From contig NC_087151.1 of assembly GCF_035594125.1 (NCBI RefSeq), positions 17,488,501 through 17,552,500 of the forward strand: a stretch of DNA of 64,000 nt, written 5' to 3'. Made by a program: the position numbers and the translations under genes. This DNA is from Scylla paramamosain (taxonomy: Eukaryota; Arthropoda; Malacostraca; Decapoda; Portunidae). Under the pieces are notes generated by a model, which was not told the DNA's origin, made no database searches, and worked only from the letters and a program-made list of their open reading frames with translations. This document shows positions 11,770-24,554 of the stretch, piece after piece. Numbering within the stretch: position 1 is the stretch's first letter; each line of letters opens with the position of its first letter.

Positions 11770-12303
11770 ATGCCCACAGCCCCTGGAACCAGTTGAGACC
11801 CTTGGCACACCATCACACCTCCTTGAATATTGCGAAATTCCTTCGGCAAACTGTTTTCATCACATAGCGGTGAATGTTTCGGCTGACATTCTTTTCCATA
11901 AATTGTTCAAGAATTTCTTCCTTCTCTTGACTGGAATGTGCTGAAAGATTGATCTGGGGGAACAAAGGAGCTCTGCAGCAGTGGAATTCTTGACTGTAAA
12001 TCTTATCTTTGAGTGGGCAATCAGAGACCATCTACATCCCCAGAGTGCAGCTCACATCCTGATTCCACTTCCACGCTGCCTTCTTGTCCTCCTCTTCACT
12101 ACAGTCACTGAATTCACTGGCAAATCTGTTAACCAGCCTGAAATCCACCTCCTGCCCTGGTGATCTCTGGCTTTTTTTTTGCTGTATTCTCATCACTGAC
12201 ACCACTGTACTCACCATCTTCACTCAAGCTGGACTCCTGGCCATCTGAGGGATACTCAGTGGGACTCAAGTGGGCCTCACTCTCAGTGTCACTGTCATCC
12301 TGT
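11770..12303 (-). pseudogene. Unidentified degraded coding stretch, acidic
   Basis: Reading the minus strand, 12302-12180 is an acidic, serine-rich stretch beginning DDSDTESEAHLSPTEYPSDG. At a run of eight or nine A (about 12170-12178) the open frame shifts by one and continues VDFRLVNRFASEFSDCSEEE and DKKAAWKWNQDV down to 12032. After one in-frame stop it continues 12031-11813 with QINLSAHSSQEKEEILEQFM and a basic end. Together about 170 codons with one likely indel and one stop. The amino acid composition looks like a real, acidic protein rather than random AT-rich DNA, but I do not recognise it. Whether it is a host exon, a retrocopy or part of a transposon cannot be told by eye. Confidence 0.35.
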
Positions 12304-12337
12304 CAAAATACTTACACCAGCACTTTCACCTCCCCTA

Positions 12338-12500
12338 CAAGACTAATGATGGCACAAGCAGCTCACAAAACACAAGAGGCTCACAATATAACACTCATTC
12401 AGCTGTTACCGTCCCCCACAAGAGTAATGATGGAGCAAGCAGCCTGGCCTTACAAGACAATCCTCAATCAGCTGTTCAGACTAATGACAAAACACATGGA
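12338..12500. repeat. Imperfect tandem duplication, about 80 bp
   Basis: CCCCTACAAGACTAATGATG (12333) recurs as CCCCACAAGAGTAATGATGG (12415), each followed by AGCAAGCAGC- or ACAAGCAGC-type sequence and later by ATTCAGCTGTT or AATCAGCTGTT. Confidence 0.6.
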
Positions 12501-12569
12501 GCCAAAGCCATCCTCTTGTATGTCAGCCCAACACACCACTCACTCTGTTGTTAAGGTTAAGAGTGGCAC

Positions 12570-12870
12570 TACCTCCCTCAGTGCATCTCTCATAGGCACA
12601 AGCATGATAGATGTAAAAACAGCTGAGATGTAGCCTCAGTGCCTCCCTCATAGGCACAACTATAATAGATTTTGAAATAGCTGAGATATAGCCTCAGTGC
12701 CTCCCTCATAGGCACAACTATGATAGATTTGGAAACAGATGAGATGTAGCCTCAGTGCTCCCTCTTAGGCACAAATATAATAAGTTTGGAAACAACTGAG
12801 ACAGCTTCAGTGTCTCCCTCATACGCTAACTATAATAAATTTTGGAAACAACTGAGACTTGAACTCAGTG
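12570..12870. repeat. 58-bp minisatellite, about five copies
   Basis: The unit contains GCCTCAGTGCCTCCCTCATA then GGCACAACTATAATAGATTT and ends GAAATAGCTGAGATATA. Copies begin near 12575, 12632, 12690, 12748 and 12803, with rising divergence toward the right-hand end. Confidence 0.85.
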
Positions 12871-13544
12871 ACTTACTGGTTAAATGAATTAGAAGGGCAT
12901 GAGAGTGAGCATCCTGAGTTTCTTCAGCGAGATAAAAACCTTATGAATGTAGACATATTATGTAGCTTACTAACACTACAGTTAAAAGCAAATATAAGGC
13001 AAAGTGTAGGCAGATAGCAGACAGAGAGCAGAAGACAGCAGGTTAGTGTGCAAAGGTGTTGCACACTTTGATAGTGGAACCATGAAGACAGGCAGCTCAC
13101 TGATCACTTTCTACTTCATCTTGGTTGTAATACCCCCATCATCTCCCCATGTGTTTGAATAACCTGTGGGTGCTGTATAAATAATACCGAAGTTGGTAAA
13201 TATTGCATCATCTCAGAAGAATAACCCTCCTAAATATTTCAAAGGTCAAATTCATATTGTATGTTTAACATAAGTGAATTATTCAACAGTGGAGGTTGAT
13301 TACCACACAATAAATTTGTTTGGGGATCAACATTAATGCCCCATTTGACTAGGTGAGAAAGCAGTATCAATAACTCCAAAAATGAATTATTAAAAGCAAC
13401 CCCAGGAAGAACTTATGTTCCTGCAACTAAATTTTTCCACATTCCTTGATCAATTTCACTAATGGAATGATAGATCCCAATGTTGTATAGTGAGGGAGAG
13501 GAGAGAAGGAATTAAATGTTATGGAGACAAGCTGGCAAGCCAGA
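12871..13544. other. Unassigned stretch
   Basis: No gene or known repeat recognised on either strand. Confidence 0.4.
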
Positions 13545-13870
13545 CAGGCTAGAGGGACACCATGTGTTGGCATGCTGTGGGGAGACAAAGCATCCCCCTC
13601 TGCCCTTGTGATGCCACTTCTCACACCTCTGTGTTACAGGTAAATACCTTGAATTTACAGTTGAGAATATTGTATGATTATATGTGTGTATTAGGGAAAA
13701 CAGTGACAATAGTTTGGGGGTGAAATTAAGTTTGTTAAGGGGATTATAAATGAAGTATAAGATATGTGATGTGCCACAGAGAGATAAAGTATCCCTCTCT
13801 GCCCTTGTGACACCACTTCTCACACCTCTCTTGGTGTTACAGGATGTAATGATAAGTTAAATACCTTCTG
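13545..13870. repeat. Direct duplication, about 220 bp apart
   Basis: A block of about 90 bases (13570-13640: CCCTCTGCCCTTGTGATGCC, ACTTCTCACACCTCTGTGTT) recurs at 13790-13860 (CCTCTCTGCCCTTGTGACAC, ACTTCTCACACCTCTCTTGG). Both copies are followed by a GTTACAGG and TAAATACCTT sequence. Confidence 0.75.
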
Positions 13871-14039
13871 TAAGTCATGTTAAGTGGGAGTGTCAAGGGA
13901 AGTAAAGCCTGGTAAGGGTAGTATACATTGTGGTTGGTGTGGAAAGGTAATACGTGTCTGAGACCTGGTTATTTGCCCGAGGAACATAAGATGATGAACA
14001 TAGTAGTGCTGTGTTTTTGAATGAGGGATGGTCTGTCAA

Positions 14040-14340
14040 CCACCTCACTGAAGAAGTTGTGGCATTTGGCAGAGGGGAGGGGGAAAGATTTCCCAACCAA
14101 ATGGATTGTTGTATCTTACATGTAGGTTGTGAAAGATAGTCTGTGAACTACCTCATTTAAACTTCTGGCCTAGGGGAATAATTCTAAATTGAGTTCTAGG
14201 AGACAGGAATACCTATCATGTTGGGGGGAAAATTTCCCAAATGGATTATATTTTGTATTGGGCATGTAGGTTGTGAGAGACAGTCTGTTGACAACCTCAC
14301 CTAAATTTCTGGCTTGGAGGAGGCAGTAGGCACCTGCCAA
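14040..14340. repeat. Tandem repeat of about 125-150 bp, left part
   Basis: Successive units share TTTCCCAAATGGATT, CATGTAGGTTGTGARAGA, ACAACCTCA or CTACCTCA and AATTCTAAATTGAGTTC. Units are visible near 14080 and 14229. The array is cut at 14341 by LINE-A and resumes at 17588. Confidence 0.75.
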
Positions 14341-17300
14341 AATGATAATTACTCCCAGTGAGTTCTAAAGCACTGGATCAGGGGGTGCTGTGAACTTATC
14401 ATTAAACCCAGTTGTAACCTCATTGAACGTTTCCCTTTGTGTCTCACAACACAAGGGGGCAGTCACAGCCTGCCCTCTAAAGACAATTCTCTTCCTCCAC
14501 ACAAAACAACGAGCACCTAATAACACACACACACACCCTTCAAACAAAATTTCAAAATTATCATGCCAACTCCTACACCAGCCTCAGAGTCCCCATCTGG
14601 GGAGGGGACCACAAATGTCCCCAGGTCAGACTGCCCTTCTGATGATGACCCTAAGTGTCTTGACACCCCCTCAACTTTTTCTTCATTAACTTCCGCAACA
14701 TTCGTGGTCTGAGATCAAATTTTCAATCTGTAGAACACCACCTCTCTTCTTTTAAACCTCATCTTCTTTTCCTCACTGAAACTCAGGTGTCTGAGACAAC
14801 TAACAGTAGCCCCTTTTCTGTTCTCTCCTACTTTCTCTATCCTCATTTTCGATCCAAAGCTGGATGTTGTATTTATGTGCGCAACAACTTAACCTGCTCT
14901 CGTGCCCACGCTCTTGAATCTTCCGAGTTTTCCACCATCTGGCTATGACTACAGAGTCACTCTCAAACTAAATTTATCTGTGCTGTATACCTCTCACCTA
15001 ACTCCTCTGACTATAAGAAATTCTTTGACTACTTAACTTTCAAAGTGGAGCACATTCTGACTCTCTTCCCTTTTGCAGAAATCTCCATTCTTGGAGACTT
15101 CAATGTTCACCACCAACTTTGGCTTTTCTCTCCCCTCACTGATCATCCTGGTAAACTAGCCTTCAACTTTGCCATCCTCCATGACCTAGAGCAATTGGTG
15201 CAACACCCTCCTCATATTCCTGACCATCTTGGAGATACGCCCAACATTCTTGACCTTTTTCTGACCTCTAATCTTTCTGCTTATGCTGTCACCCTCTCTT
15301 CTCTGTTGGGCTCCTATCACAAACTCATATCAGTATCTTGTCCTATCGCTCCAATCCCTCCTCAGGATCCCCCTAAGCTGAGGTGCCTCTGGTGTTTTGC
15401 CTCTGCTAGTTGGGGTGACCTGAGGAGCTATTTTGCTGATTTTCCTTGGAATGACTACTGCTTCCATGTCAGAGACCCATCTTTGTGTGCTGAACACATA
15501 ACAGAGGTGATAGCTTCTGGCATGGAGGCATACATTCCTCACTTTTTTCTCAACCTAAACCTTCCAAACCTTGGTTTAACACAGCTTGTTCTTGTGCTAT
15601 ACATGATAGAGAGGTGGCCCACAAAAGGTACTTAAGCCTTCCATCACCAGAATCTCATGCACTATATATTTCTGCCCAGAACCATGCCAAGTCTCTTCTC
15701 CAACTAGCCAAAAACTCCTTCATTAATAGAAAATGTCAAAATCTTTCAAGATCTAACTCCACTCATGACTTCTGGTATCTAGCCAAAAATATCTCCAATA
15801 ACTTTGCTTCTTCTTCTTTCCCTCCTTTATTTCAACCAGATGGCACCACTGCTACCATATCTATTTCTAAAGCTGAACTCTTCGCTCAAACCTTTGCTAA
15901 AAACTCTACCTTGGATGATTCTGGGCTTGTTCCTCCCTCTCCTCCACCTTCTGACTACTTCATGTTACCTATTAAAATTCTTTGCAATGATGTTTTCCAT
16001 GCCCTAACTGGCCTAAACCCTCGGAAGGCTTATGGACCTGATGGGGTCCAAAACTGTGCTTCCATGTTTGTACCTTGCCTCTTTCAGCTCTGTCTGTCAA
16101 CATCTACCCTTCCTTACTGCTGGAAGTTTGCCTACATTCAGCCTGTTCCTAAATCCATTCTAATCCTTCAAACTACCATCCTATTGTTTCAATTTCCTGC
16201 CTATCTAAAGTTTTTAATCTATCCTCAACAGGAAGATTTTTAAACATCTATCACTCCACAACCTTCTATCTGATTGCCAGTATGGGTTACGTCAAGGCCG
16301 CTCTACTGGTGATCTTCTGGCTTTCCTTACTGAGTCTTGGTCATCCTCTTTTAGAGATTTTGGTAAAACTTTTGCTGTTGCCTTGGACATATCAAAAGCT
16401 TTTGATAGAGTCTGGCACAAAGCTTTGATTTCCAAGCCAGCATCCTATGGCTTCTATCATTCTCTCTGTAACTTCATCTCAAGTTTCCTTTCTGACCGTT
16501 CTATTGCTGCTGTGGTAGACAGTCACTGTTCTTTTCCTAAATCTATTAACAATGGTGTTCCTCAGGGTTCTGTCCTGTCACCCAGTCTCTTATTATTCAT
16601 CAATGACCTTCTAAATCAAACTTCTTGTCCTATCCACTCCTACACTGATGATACCACCCTGCACTTTTCCACTTCTTTCCATACACGTCCAACCCTTTAG
16701 GAAGTAAACATTTCACACAGGGAAGCCACAGAATGCCTGACTTCTGATCTCTCTAAAATTTCTGATTGGAGTAGAGCAAACTTGGTATTATTCAATGCCT
16801 CAAAACTCAATTCCTCCATCTATCAACTCAACACAACCTTTCAGGCAATTATCCCCTCTTTTTCAATGACACTCAACTGTCCCCCTCTTCTACACTGAAC
16901 ATCCTTGGTCTGTTTTTTTACTTATAATCTGAACTGGAAACTTCACATCTCATCTCTAGCTAAAACAGCTTCTATGAAGTTAGGCATTCTGAGACATCAC
17001 CAGTTTTTTCTCAACCCCACAGCTGCTAACTCTGTACAAGGGCCTTATCCGTCCATGAATGGAGTATGCTTCACATGTCTGGAGGGGTTCCACTCATACT
17101 GCTCTTCTAGACAGGGTGGAATCAAAAGCTTTTCATCTCATCAACACCTCTCCTCTAACTGACTGTCTTTGGCTTCTCTCTCATTGCCGCAATGTTACAT
17201 CTCTAGCTGTCTTCTACTGCTATTTTCATGCTAACTGCTCTTCTGATTTTGTTAACTTCATGTTTTCCCTCCTGCTGCGGCCTCACAGTACAAGACTTTC

Positions 17301-17587
17301 TTCTTTCTCACGCCCCTATTCTGTCCACCTCTCTAATGCAAGAGTTAACCAGTATTCTCAATCATTCATCCTTTTCTCTAGTAAACTCTGGAACTCCCTG
17401 CCTGCTTCTGTATTTCCACCTTCCTATGACTTGAATTCCTTCAAGAGGGAGGTTTCAAGACACTTATCCTTTAATTTTTGACTACCGCTTTGGACCCTTT
17501 CCTGGGACTGGCATCTCAGTGGGCTTTTTTTTTTGCTGGATTTTTGTTGCCCTTGGCCAGTGTCCCTCCTACATAAAAAAAAAAAAA
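14341..17587 (+). mobile_element. LINE-A, full-length copy
   Basis: A 3.25-kb non-LTR retrotransposon with an A-rich tail at 17573-17587. Its 5' limit (AATGATAATTACTCCCAGTG) is shared with the antisense copy at 45242, so both are full length. It has no RNase H domain and only a short leader before the endonuclease. It interrupts a local tandem repeat that continues on both sides. Several stops and frameshifts make it inactive. Confidence 0.9.
14680..17481 (+). pseudogene. LINE-A endonuclease and reverse transcriptase
   Basis: Endonuclease first: NFRNIRGLRSNFQSVEHHLS, LLFLTETQ (catalytic Glu), [20 protein letters not shown] and NILDLFLTS; the later SDH-type motif reads SYHKLISV here, so its aspartate is lost. 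RT follows: [54 protein letters not shown] and the catalytic box SYTDDTTLHF at 16638. The antisense copy has SYADD there, so Ala to Thr is a private change. The C-terminus ends NSLPASVFPPSYDLNSFKRE. Stops at 14946, 15633, 16241 and 16698 and several frameshifts break it. It acts, when intact, by target-primed reverse transcription. Jockey-like in general style; clade not proven. Confidence 0.87.
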
Positions 17588-17790
17588 ATCTAAATTGAGT
17601 TCAAGGAGGCAGGAGTACTTGTCACGTTGGGAGGAAAGATTTCCCAAATGGATTATTGTATCCTGCATGTAGGTTGTGGACTACCTTACTTAAACTTCTG
17701 GTCTGAGGGGATAATTCTAAATTGGGTATTAGGAGGTTGGAGTACCTGTCATTTTGGGGGAAAGTGTGTGGTGAAATCTGCATGTTAAGT
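17588..17790. repeat. Tandem repeat of about 125-150 bp, right part
   Basis: Continuation of the array at 14040-14340 after the LINE-A insert: GATTTCCCAAATGGATTATT, CTGCATGTAGGTTGTGGACT and ATAATTCTAAATTGGGTATT recur. Two partial units. Confidence 0.75.
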
Positions 17791-18508
17791 TTCTCTGGTC
17801 TTGTTCCTTTAAGCTCCCATGGAATATATAGTGAATCAACTACTGTGAAAAATGGTGGAACATTAACTAAATAAATTTTGTTTGCTTTGTGAGCCCAAGT
17901 GAGCTGTCCTTCTTTTCTCCCAGTTACATCCACCCCTTTTGTTAAAACAAACTATGCCTATGAATTTAATATTCTGAAGAGACAACAGTGCCTGCAAGTA
18001 AAAATCAGAGTAACACTACCATATTTTTTTTAATGTTCAGACATGTTATCAAGTGACCAAGGTAAATATTTTCAAGGTAAATTAAAGCAATATAATTGAA
18101 CCTATTTATTAAAGAAGATTAAAAAAGGTATAGCAATAAAAGTAAAAAAACGGGAGAGGCACCACATGGTCGTGAGCAATACTTAGAGATTTCCTAGTGT
18201 TTTTCACATCTTGACTATAGTTATGTCAAAGTATACTGTGGTTTCCCATGTGTTTTTCATGTGTTTTATGTGTTTATTTTGTGCCTGATTAAAATGTGTG
18301 AAACAGTAATTTCTGTGGTCCCTTGCATGCAGTGACCCTGTGTTTTATTATCTATTGTATTATGTCAAGATATTTTCCTGATTTATCTCATGTGATAAAA
18401 ATATTTTATGTTGTGTGTGTTCATACATGTGTTTAATGATGGAGAGTGAGCATTACTGCATTACCTGATGGACCAGGCTATGTGTGACTTTAAATGAGTT
18501 CTCCACAT
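17791..18508. other. Unassigned AT-rich stretch
   Basis: No gene or recognised repeat. Confidence 0.4.
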
Positions 18509-19070
18509 TGTTGCGACCACAAATCCTGCCCCTCTCACAGCATCCTTTATCTTGGCTCACTTCCCCAAGCCACCACCTACATAACTTGGGGCAGAACTCA
18601 ACTGCAAGTTACAAGGTTTCACCCCTCTCACAGCTGCCTTTATCTCAGCTAGCTCCCCTGAGCTACCTCCTACATAGCTCAGTGCAGGGTTTAAATAGGT
18701 ACTTACAGAGGCTTTCTGGCCTACTGTAGTGAGGTACATAACTGAGGTCATCAGCCTGTTTCACTTTCTACAGGCAAGGATTCATCACAACTGCCAAATC
18801 ACTCCAAATGTTGGGAAAGAATCAACAGCCACATTCTACGAAGGAACAATTACAACAAAGGACATGCACTTAAGAAGTTGAGGTATAATACCTCGTTGGA
18901 CAAACCACCCTTGACAATGGACTGCCCACTACCCAACAAAGTATTATATCCTCCTGCAAATTAATGTCATTTGCAGCCTCCTGGACAGTAGGTCTTGACA
19001 GGGCCTGAGGAGGGAGTAAAGTTTCACTACACAGCAACGTACCTATAATCCTATGCGTCCATTTTTAAAA
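18509..19070 (+). mobile_element. LTR-like repeat, left of Gypsy-3
   Basis: Starts about TGTTGCGACCACAAATCC. It shares ordered blocks with 52480-53000 (inverted; CTGAGCCACCTCCTATGTGG and GGTATAATACCCCGTTGGAC there versus CTGAGCTACCTCCTACATAG and GGTATAATACCTCGTTGGAC here) and with 22365-22660 (AGGTCATCAGCCTGTTTCAC versus AGGTCGTCAACCTGTTTTAT). Position, start sequence and copy pattern suggest the LTR of Gypsy-3. It contains an internal near-duplicate (ACCTACATAACTTGGGGCAG / ACCTCCTACATAGCTCAGTG). The right limit is uncertain. Confidence 0.5.
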
Positions 19071-20599
19071 GAGCCTTAGATCTCAGTAACATTTAATGGC
19101 ACAACAAATACACAAATAAACTGCCCACACCAGCAGATGAGGGTCTACTGACCGCTCACAAACACACCAAATACTTGACAGTACCATCAAGTGGTGGTAA
19201 ACTAGATATTAACTCATGAGGTACAACAAAGGTAGGCTCTCAGAGGCACCTAGTTCTTTCTTATCATCAGCAGGGGCTTACTGCTTCACTAGACAAATAA
19301 TAATATATAACCCTAATCGCCCTCTAAGCTTATAACTCACAAATTCTCCAAGCCTTGCCCTGCCTTGCAACACACATCTACCTCTCTCATCAACTGGCCA
19401 ATGACTGAGGGACACCATTCCAGCCATACATATCTCACAGGGTGGGGGAAAGTCACATGATTGACTGACTGATATAGGTTATGGCAGAAAGTCACATGAC
19501 AAAGGAGAGGGGGGTTACAGGGACAGGATAGGGAAGATGATGACAAACCATGCCTGGCCCGGCATACACTCAGTACAAGCAGCGGGCTACAGAGACTGAT
19601 ACTTTCTTAAAATCATTGCGAGTGTATTATAGGGGCTGAATGCACTTCGATCACTCTATAAGCAAGAGAAACTATTCAATTGAATATTGGGTAGGACTCA
19701 ATATGAAAGGAAGACAGGAAATAAGTAAAATTTATTTTTTGAAGAAAGACTATGTGCCGAGAAACTTTCAGTAAACTCCTGGAGTGAGCGGCAGGCAACC
19801 ATCGTACATTACTCATCTCCACTTTGTACCCACCGAACACTCTCTCTCTCTCTCTCTCTCTCCTTACTTCCCCACTTATGCCCCACATAACAATATTAAT
19901 TGAAACAATGTGAAGTTAAATGTTTAGTGTAGGGTTTAATGATTTGCTTGAATCTATTTACTTGAGTTGACCTTAAGACTGGAATAAGTTATGAAGTGAA
20001 GTTATTGCTTTTGCTTGCATGTGTAGTTAGAATATTCATTTACTGGTTAATAAATAATTATAGAACTTTTAGAGATTTCTTTATGGCATACCCCATTCAA
20101 ACACATGGCCTAACCACTCAGTAATTTGACTTGAGGAATGAGAGTGAAGTAGCAGTACTTGGTGAGTAGAAAGACTTGGCAGCTCTAACATAATTCATAA
20201 ATAGTGAGAAGCTGGGTTACAACATCTAGTGTTAGGTGTGGGGTATGCCATGAACTGGTATAGGCAAGAGAATAGTAGTGGAAAGTGCATGTCTAGATAA
20301 CGGAAATATTTGTAACATTTGTAAAAGCAACATGACAGTTATAGCACATGCTGTGCCTGCTACATCCGGAAAGACACCTCCCTTATAACCCCAACTGTTT
20401 TTCTGTCATATTATTAGCGCATCACACGCTAAATGATTCAGACTGTGTACAGTGTTTGAAATACTTTTGTGCTGCTTATCTTAGCCTTCCCTGCTCTGTG
20501 ATTTAATTTATTTTATTTATTTATTTTTTTTATTTATTTATTTATTTTTTTTTTTTTTATCTTATTTATTTATTTTTTTTTTTTTGTGTGTGTGTGATT
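19071..20599. other. Unassigned, ending in a T-rich/ATTT run
   Basis: No gene recognised. It would be the leader and 5' gag region of Gypsy-3 if the flanking repeats are its LTRs. About 19842-19861 is (CT)10. About 20504-20588 is a poly-T and ATTT-type low-complexity run. Confidence 0.4.
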
Positions 20600-22364
20600 T
20601 AGATTCACAAACTCAGTTAAATTGGGATGATACAAGCAAACTTGAGTTAGCCAAACAGTATTGTCTGAATAGTGCTCAAGTGTCACTGGAAAATGCCATC
20701 TTAAACAAAGGCTTGAATTATGATGATGTTAAGGAAGAGTTTCTCAAACTCCGTCCTGATGATGTTAATAAAAACTCTGGACAAAGTCCTGAGTAGTGCA
20801 GAGAGTAAACCAGGAGAGATGGTTAGAGAATTATATGTCAGACTAGATACAGCATATGTTGGATTGTCACATCTAAAAGTTGCTTTTAAGCCACTAAATA
20901 AAAATTACTTTTCTACCAGATTGCTAAGCAGTTTTCCTCCTTCTTTTGAATACACACTGCAGGAAGATGAGCTCAAGGAGCCATAAAAAATATTAAGCAC
21001 AGGTTGTGCATGGGCTAACACTCACCCTCAGGCTAAATTGACTGATGCATATATATTTAGAGAAAGGAGAGGAGGTCCATCAGTCACTGTTGCTGCTGTA
21101 GAAGCCAACCCTCCTCAACATTCATATAAACCTCAAAAATTCAGTCCCCCCTCCCCTCCAAAGAAGTTCATGGTCCATAAGAGGGAAATGCCAGCACCAT
21201 CTGTACCATCTTGCACAGCTAATATGAGAATTGTTGATTGTTACAAATGCAGCCACTTGGGCCACATAGCTAGAAACTGTAGGCTGACACAAGGATTATC
21301 TCATCAACCAATTGCATCATTGTTGCGCCCATCTCTTCCATGGCATATCGACTAAGCAGCGAGTCCAGTGCCAACTGAAGGAAAAGGTTTTGTTGAGATA
21401 GATATTGGGCATAGTGTAGAGAAACAGTTTTGCTTAATAATCTTGAAGGAAGTTACTCTCCCTACTCCCATGGTGTTAGGATTAAATTTTATGTTCAGAA
21501 AAATAGTGGTAATAAGGCCAGTATGTACCCAAGAAGGTGATAAGGCATTACAGTTAACTTTTGGTTGGACTAAAGTAGGAATAGCTCAAGTTCTGGATGG
21601 ATGTATAGGTGATTTTCCTGCATGACTAGTCGAGGAGACTCCCAAGGAGTCATGGCTCCTGGAATGATGTGATATATTGAGCTTGAAACTGGTGCAAATT
21701 GTAATGAAGGTGTTTTCCTTCCTATCAATGCCAACAAGGGTATTCCTTTACCCAGGAATAGTGAGTTGTGAACAGGATCAGAAGGATAATAAAAATAAAT
21801 TAATTATTCCTTATGCTAATCCTAGTACTGAGTATTTACAGATTAAAACAGAGATCATTGTTGGTTATTTCAGTTCAGGTGAATTCATGGTACCAAATTC
21901 CCAGATTCCAGTGTAACACAAAGTTTGAGCAGTCAAGAAAACAAAGCCTCAGCAGATGCTAAAATTCAGAAACTATTAACCCTAGTAGATTCACAGTTCC
22001 CTGAAGATAGTAGAGAAAATGAAGCACTTAAAAATTTGGTGCAAAAGTATCCCACACTGTTTGCGTGAAAGGGAGAACTTCTCACCACCATGCCACATTG
22101 CCATACTATCAGACAAAAAACAGAAAAACCTTTCTACTCTAAATCCTATTCTATTCCCCTAAAATTTAATCAACAAACAGAACAATTACAGGAACTTCAC
22201 ATACAAGGCTTGATATGGACAAATCACTAAGCCTATAATTCCCCTCTTGTCCCAGGAGCCAAAAAAAATATAGGGGTAAGATTATGCTTGGATTTTTGTA
22301 AACTGAGTGCTGAGATCATAGATGATAAACATCCTTTGACTAACATACAGATTATCATGCAACA
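20600..22364 (+). mobile_element. Gypsy-3, decayed internal region
   Basis: Fragments of a Ty3/Gypsy polyprotein in broken frames. Gag: GEMVRELYVRLDTAYVGLSH with a retroviral-type zinc knuckle CYKCSHLGHIARNC (about 21240-21282). Protease-side region: VLGLNFMFRKIVVIRP. Pre-RT: ALKNLVQKYPTLFA (about 22029-22065), then NSPLVPGAKKNIGVRLCLDF and CKLSAEIIDDKHPL, the first RT motifs. The RT breaks off after IQIIMQQL at about 22364, where sequence like the middle of the LTR-like repeat begins. RT palm, RNase H and integrase are missing. Numerous stops. Clearly inactive and old. Confidence 0.75.
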
Positions 22365-22900
22365 GCTTAGGTCCTTTTGGTCTCCTGTAATGATTAAACA
22401 AATGAGGTCGTCAACCTGTTTTATCCACCTACTGATAAGGGAGCACTACAACTGTAAAATAGCTTCAGCTTGCTGAGAAAGAATTGCAGTGCCATGTGCT
22501 AGGGGAGCACAGCTAGGAGAAAGGACACACAAGTATGAGGTTTATAATATTCTGTGAGCTACCTCCCACCTAAGACAGAACCACCCATGGTCACAAAAAT
22601 ATTATATCCTACTGTTGGCAAGTGGTCTATTTACAGTGTCCCAGAGAATGGGCAAGAGGGAAGAGAGGAAACAACCACTAGCCAACAAAATATCTCTATA
22701 TCCTCTGCCTCCAAAGCTCTCAGCAGAGCTTTGAGAACCAGTCACATTTAACAGTACCAACCACCAAACAGCCAACAGACAAAGGAGATGCCAGCCAACT
22801 GCTCCCAGATATGCCAGGAAACCAGGCCAGTGCTGAGAAGTCACTGTTAAAAAATATCTCTTCAAATTAGAGAGGCATGACAACCACAGGCAGGCTTCTG
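22365..22900 (+). mobile_element. LTR-like repeat, right of Gypsy-3, partial
   Basis: From TTGGTCTCCTGTAATGATTA onward the order of blocks follows 18712-18960 with similar spacing (about 200 bases from the GAGGTC block to TATTATATCCTACTG). Later similarity is weak. The first half of the LTR is absent, so the internal deletion of Gypsy-3 runs from RT into this repeat. Confidence 0.45.
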
Positions 22901-24223
<1,323 letters not shown>

Positions 24224-24554
24224 GTAAGAACTCAACCTACAAGCAAGAAATTGGCTCCATGTGAAACCGTAGCAAGAGTGAGTCACAGGACGCGGGGACA
24301 CTGATGTAAGCCTATAGGTTGACCTCTGAGGCCCTGGGGTCAGCTCTACCCTTGACGACAACCACTCCCTTCTACCCACTGTGCCTCGCCACCATTTTGT
24401 AGAACCCATGGTCACAGGCAAGAAAGTATAATAGTATGTATGTGCACTGAATTGAGTAGCCTAAGTGAAAATTACCCACAATTAGCTAGTATTAGAGTGG
24501 TAATTTTAATTGCTCTTTCAGTGTCTCAGTATTGACACAATTAAGTTGTTAGAT

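Noticed and set aside
12570..12870. CRISPR-like array
   Set aside because: Units are contiguous 58-bp tandem copies without unique spacers, and the context is a eukaryotic genome.
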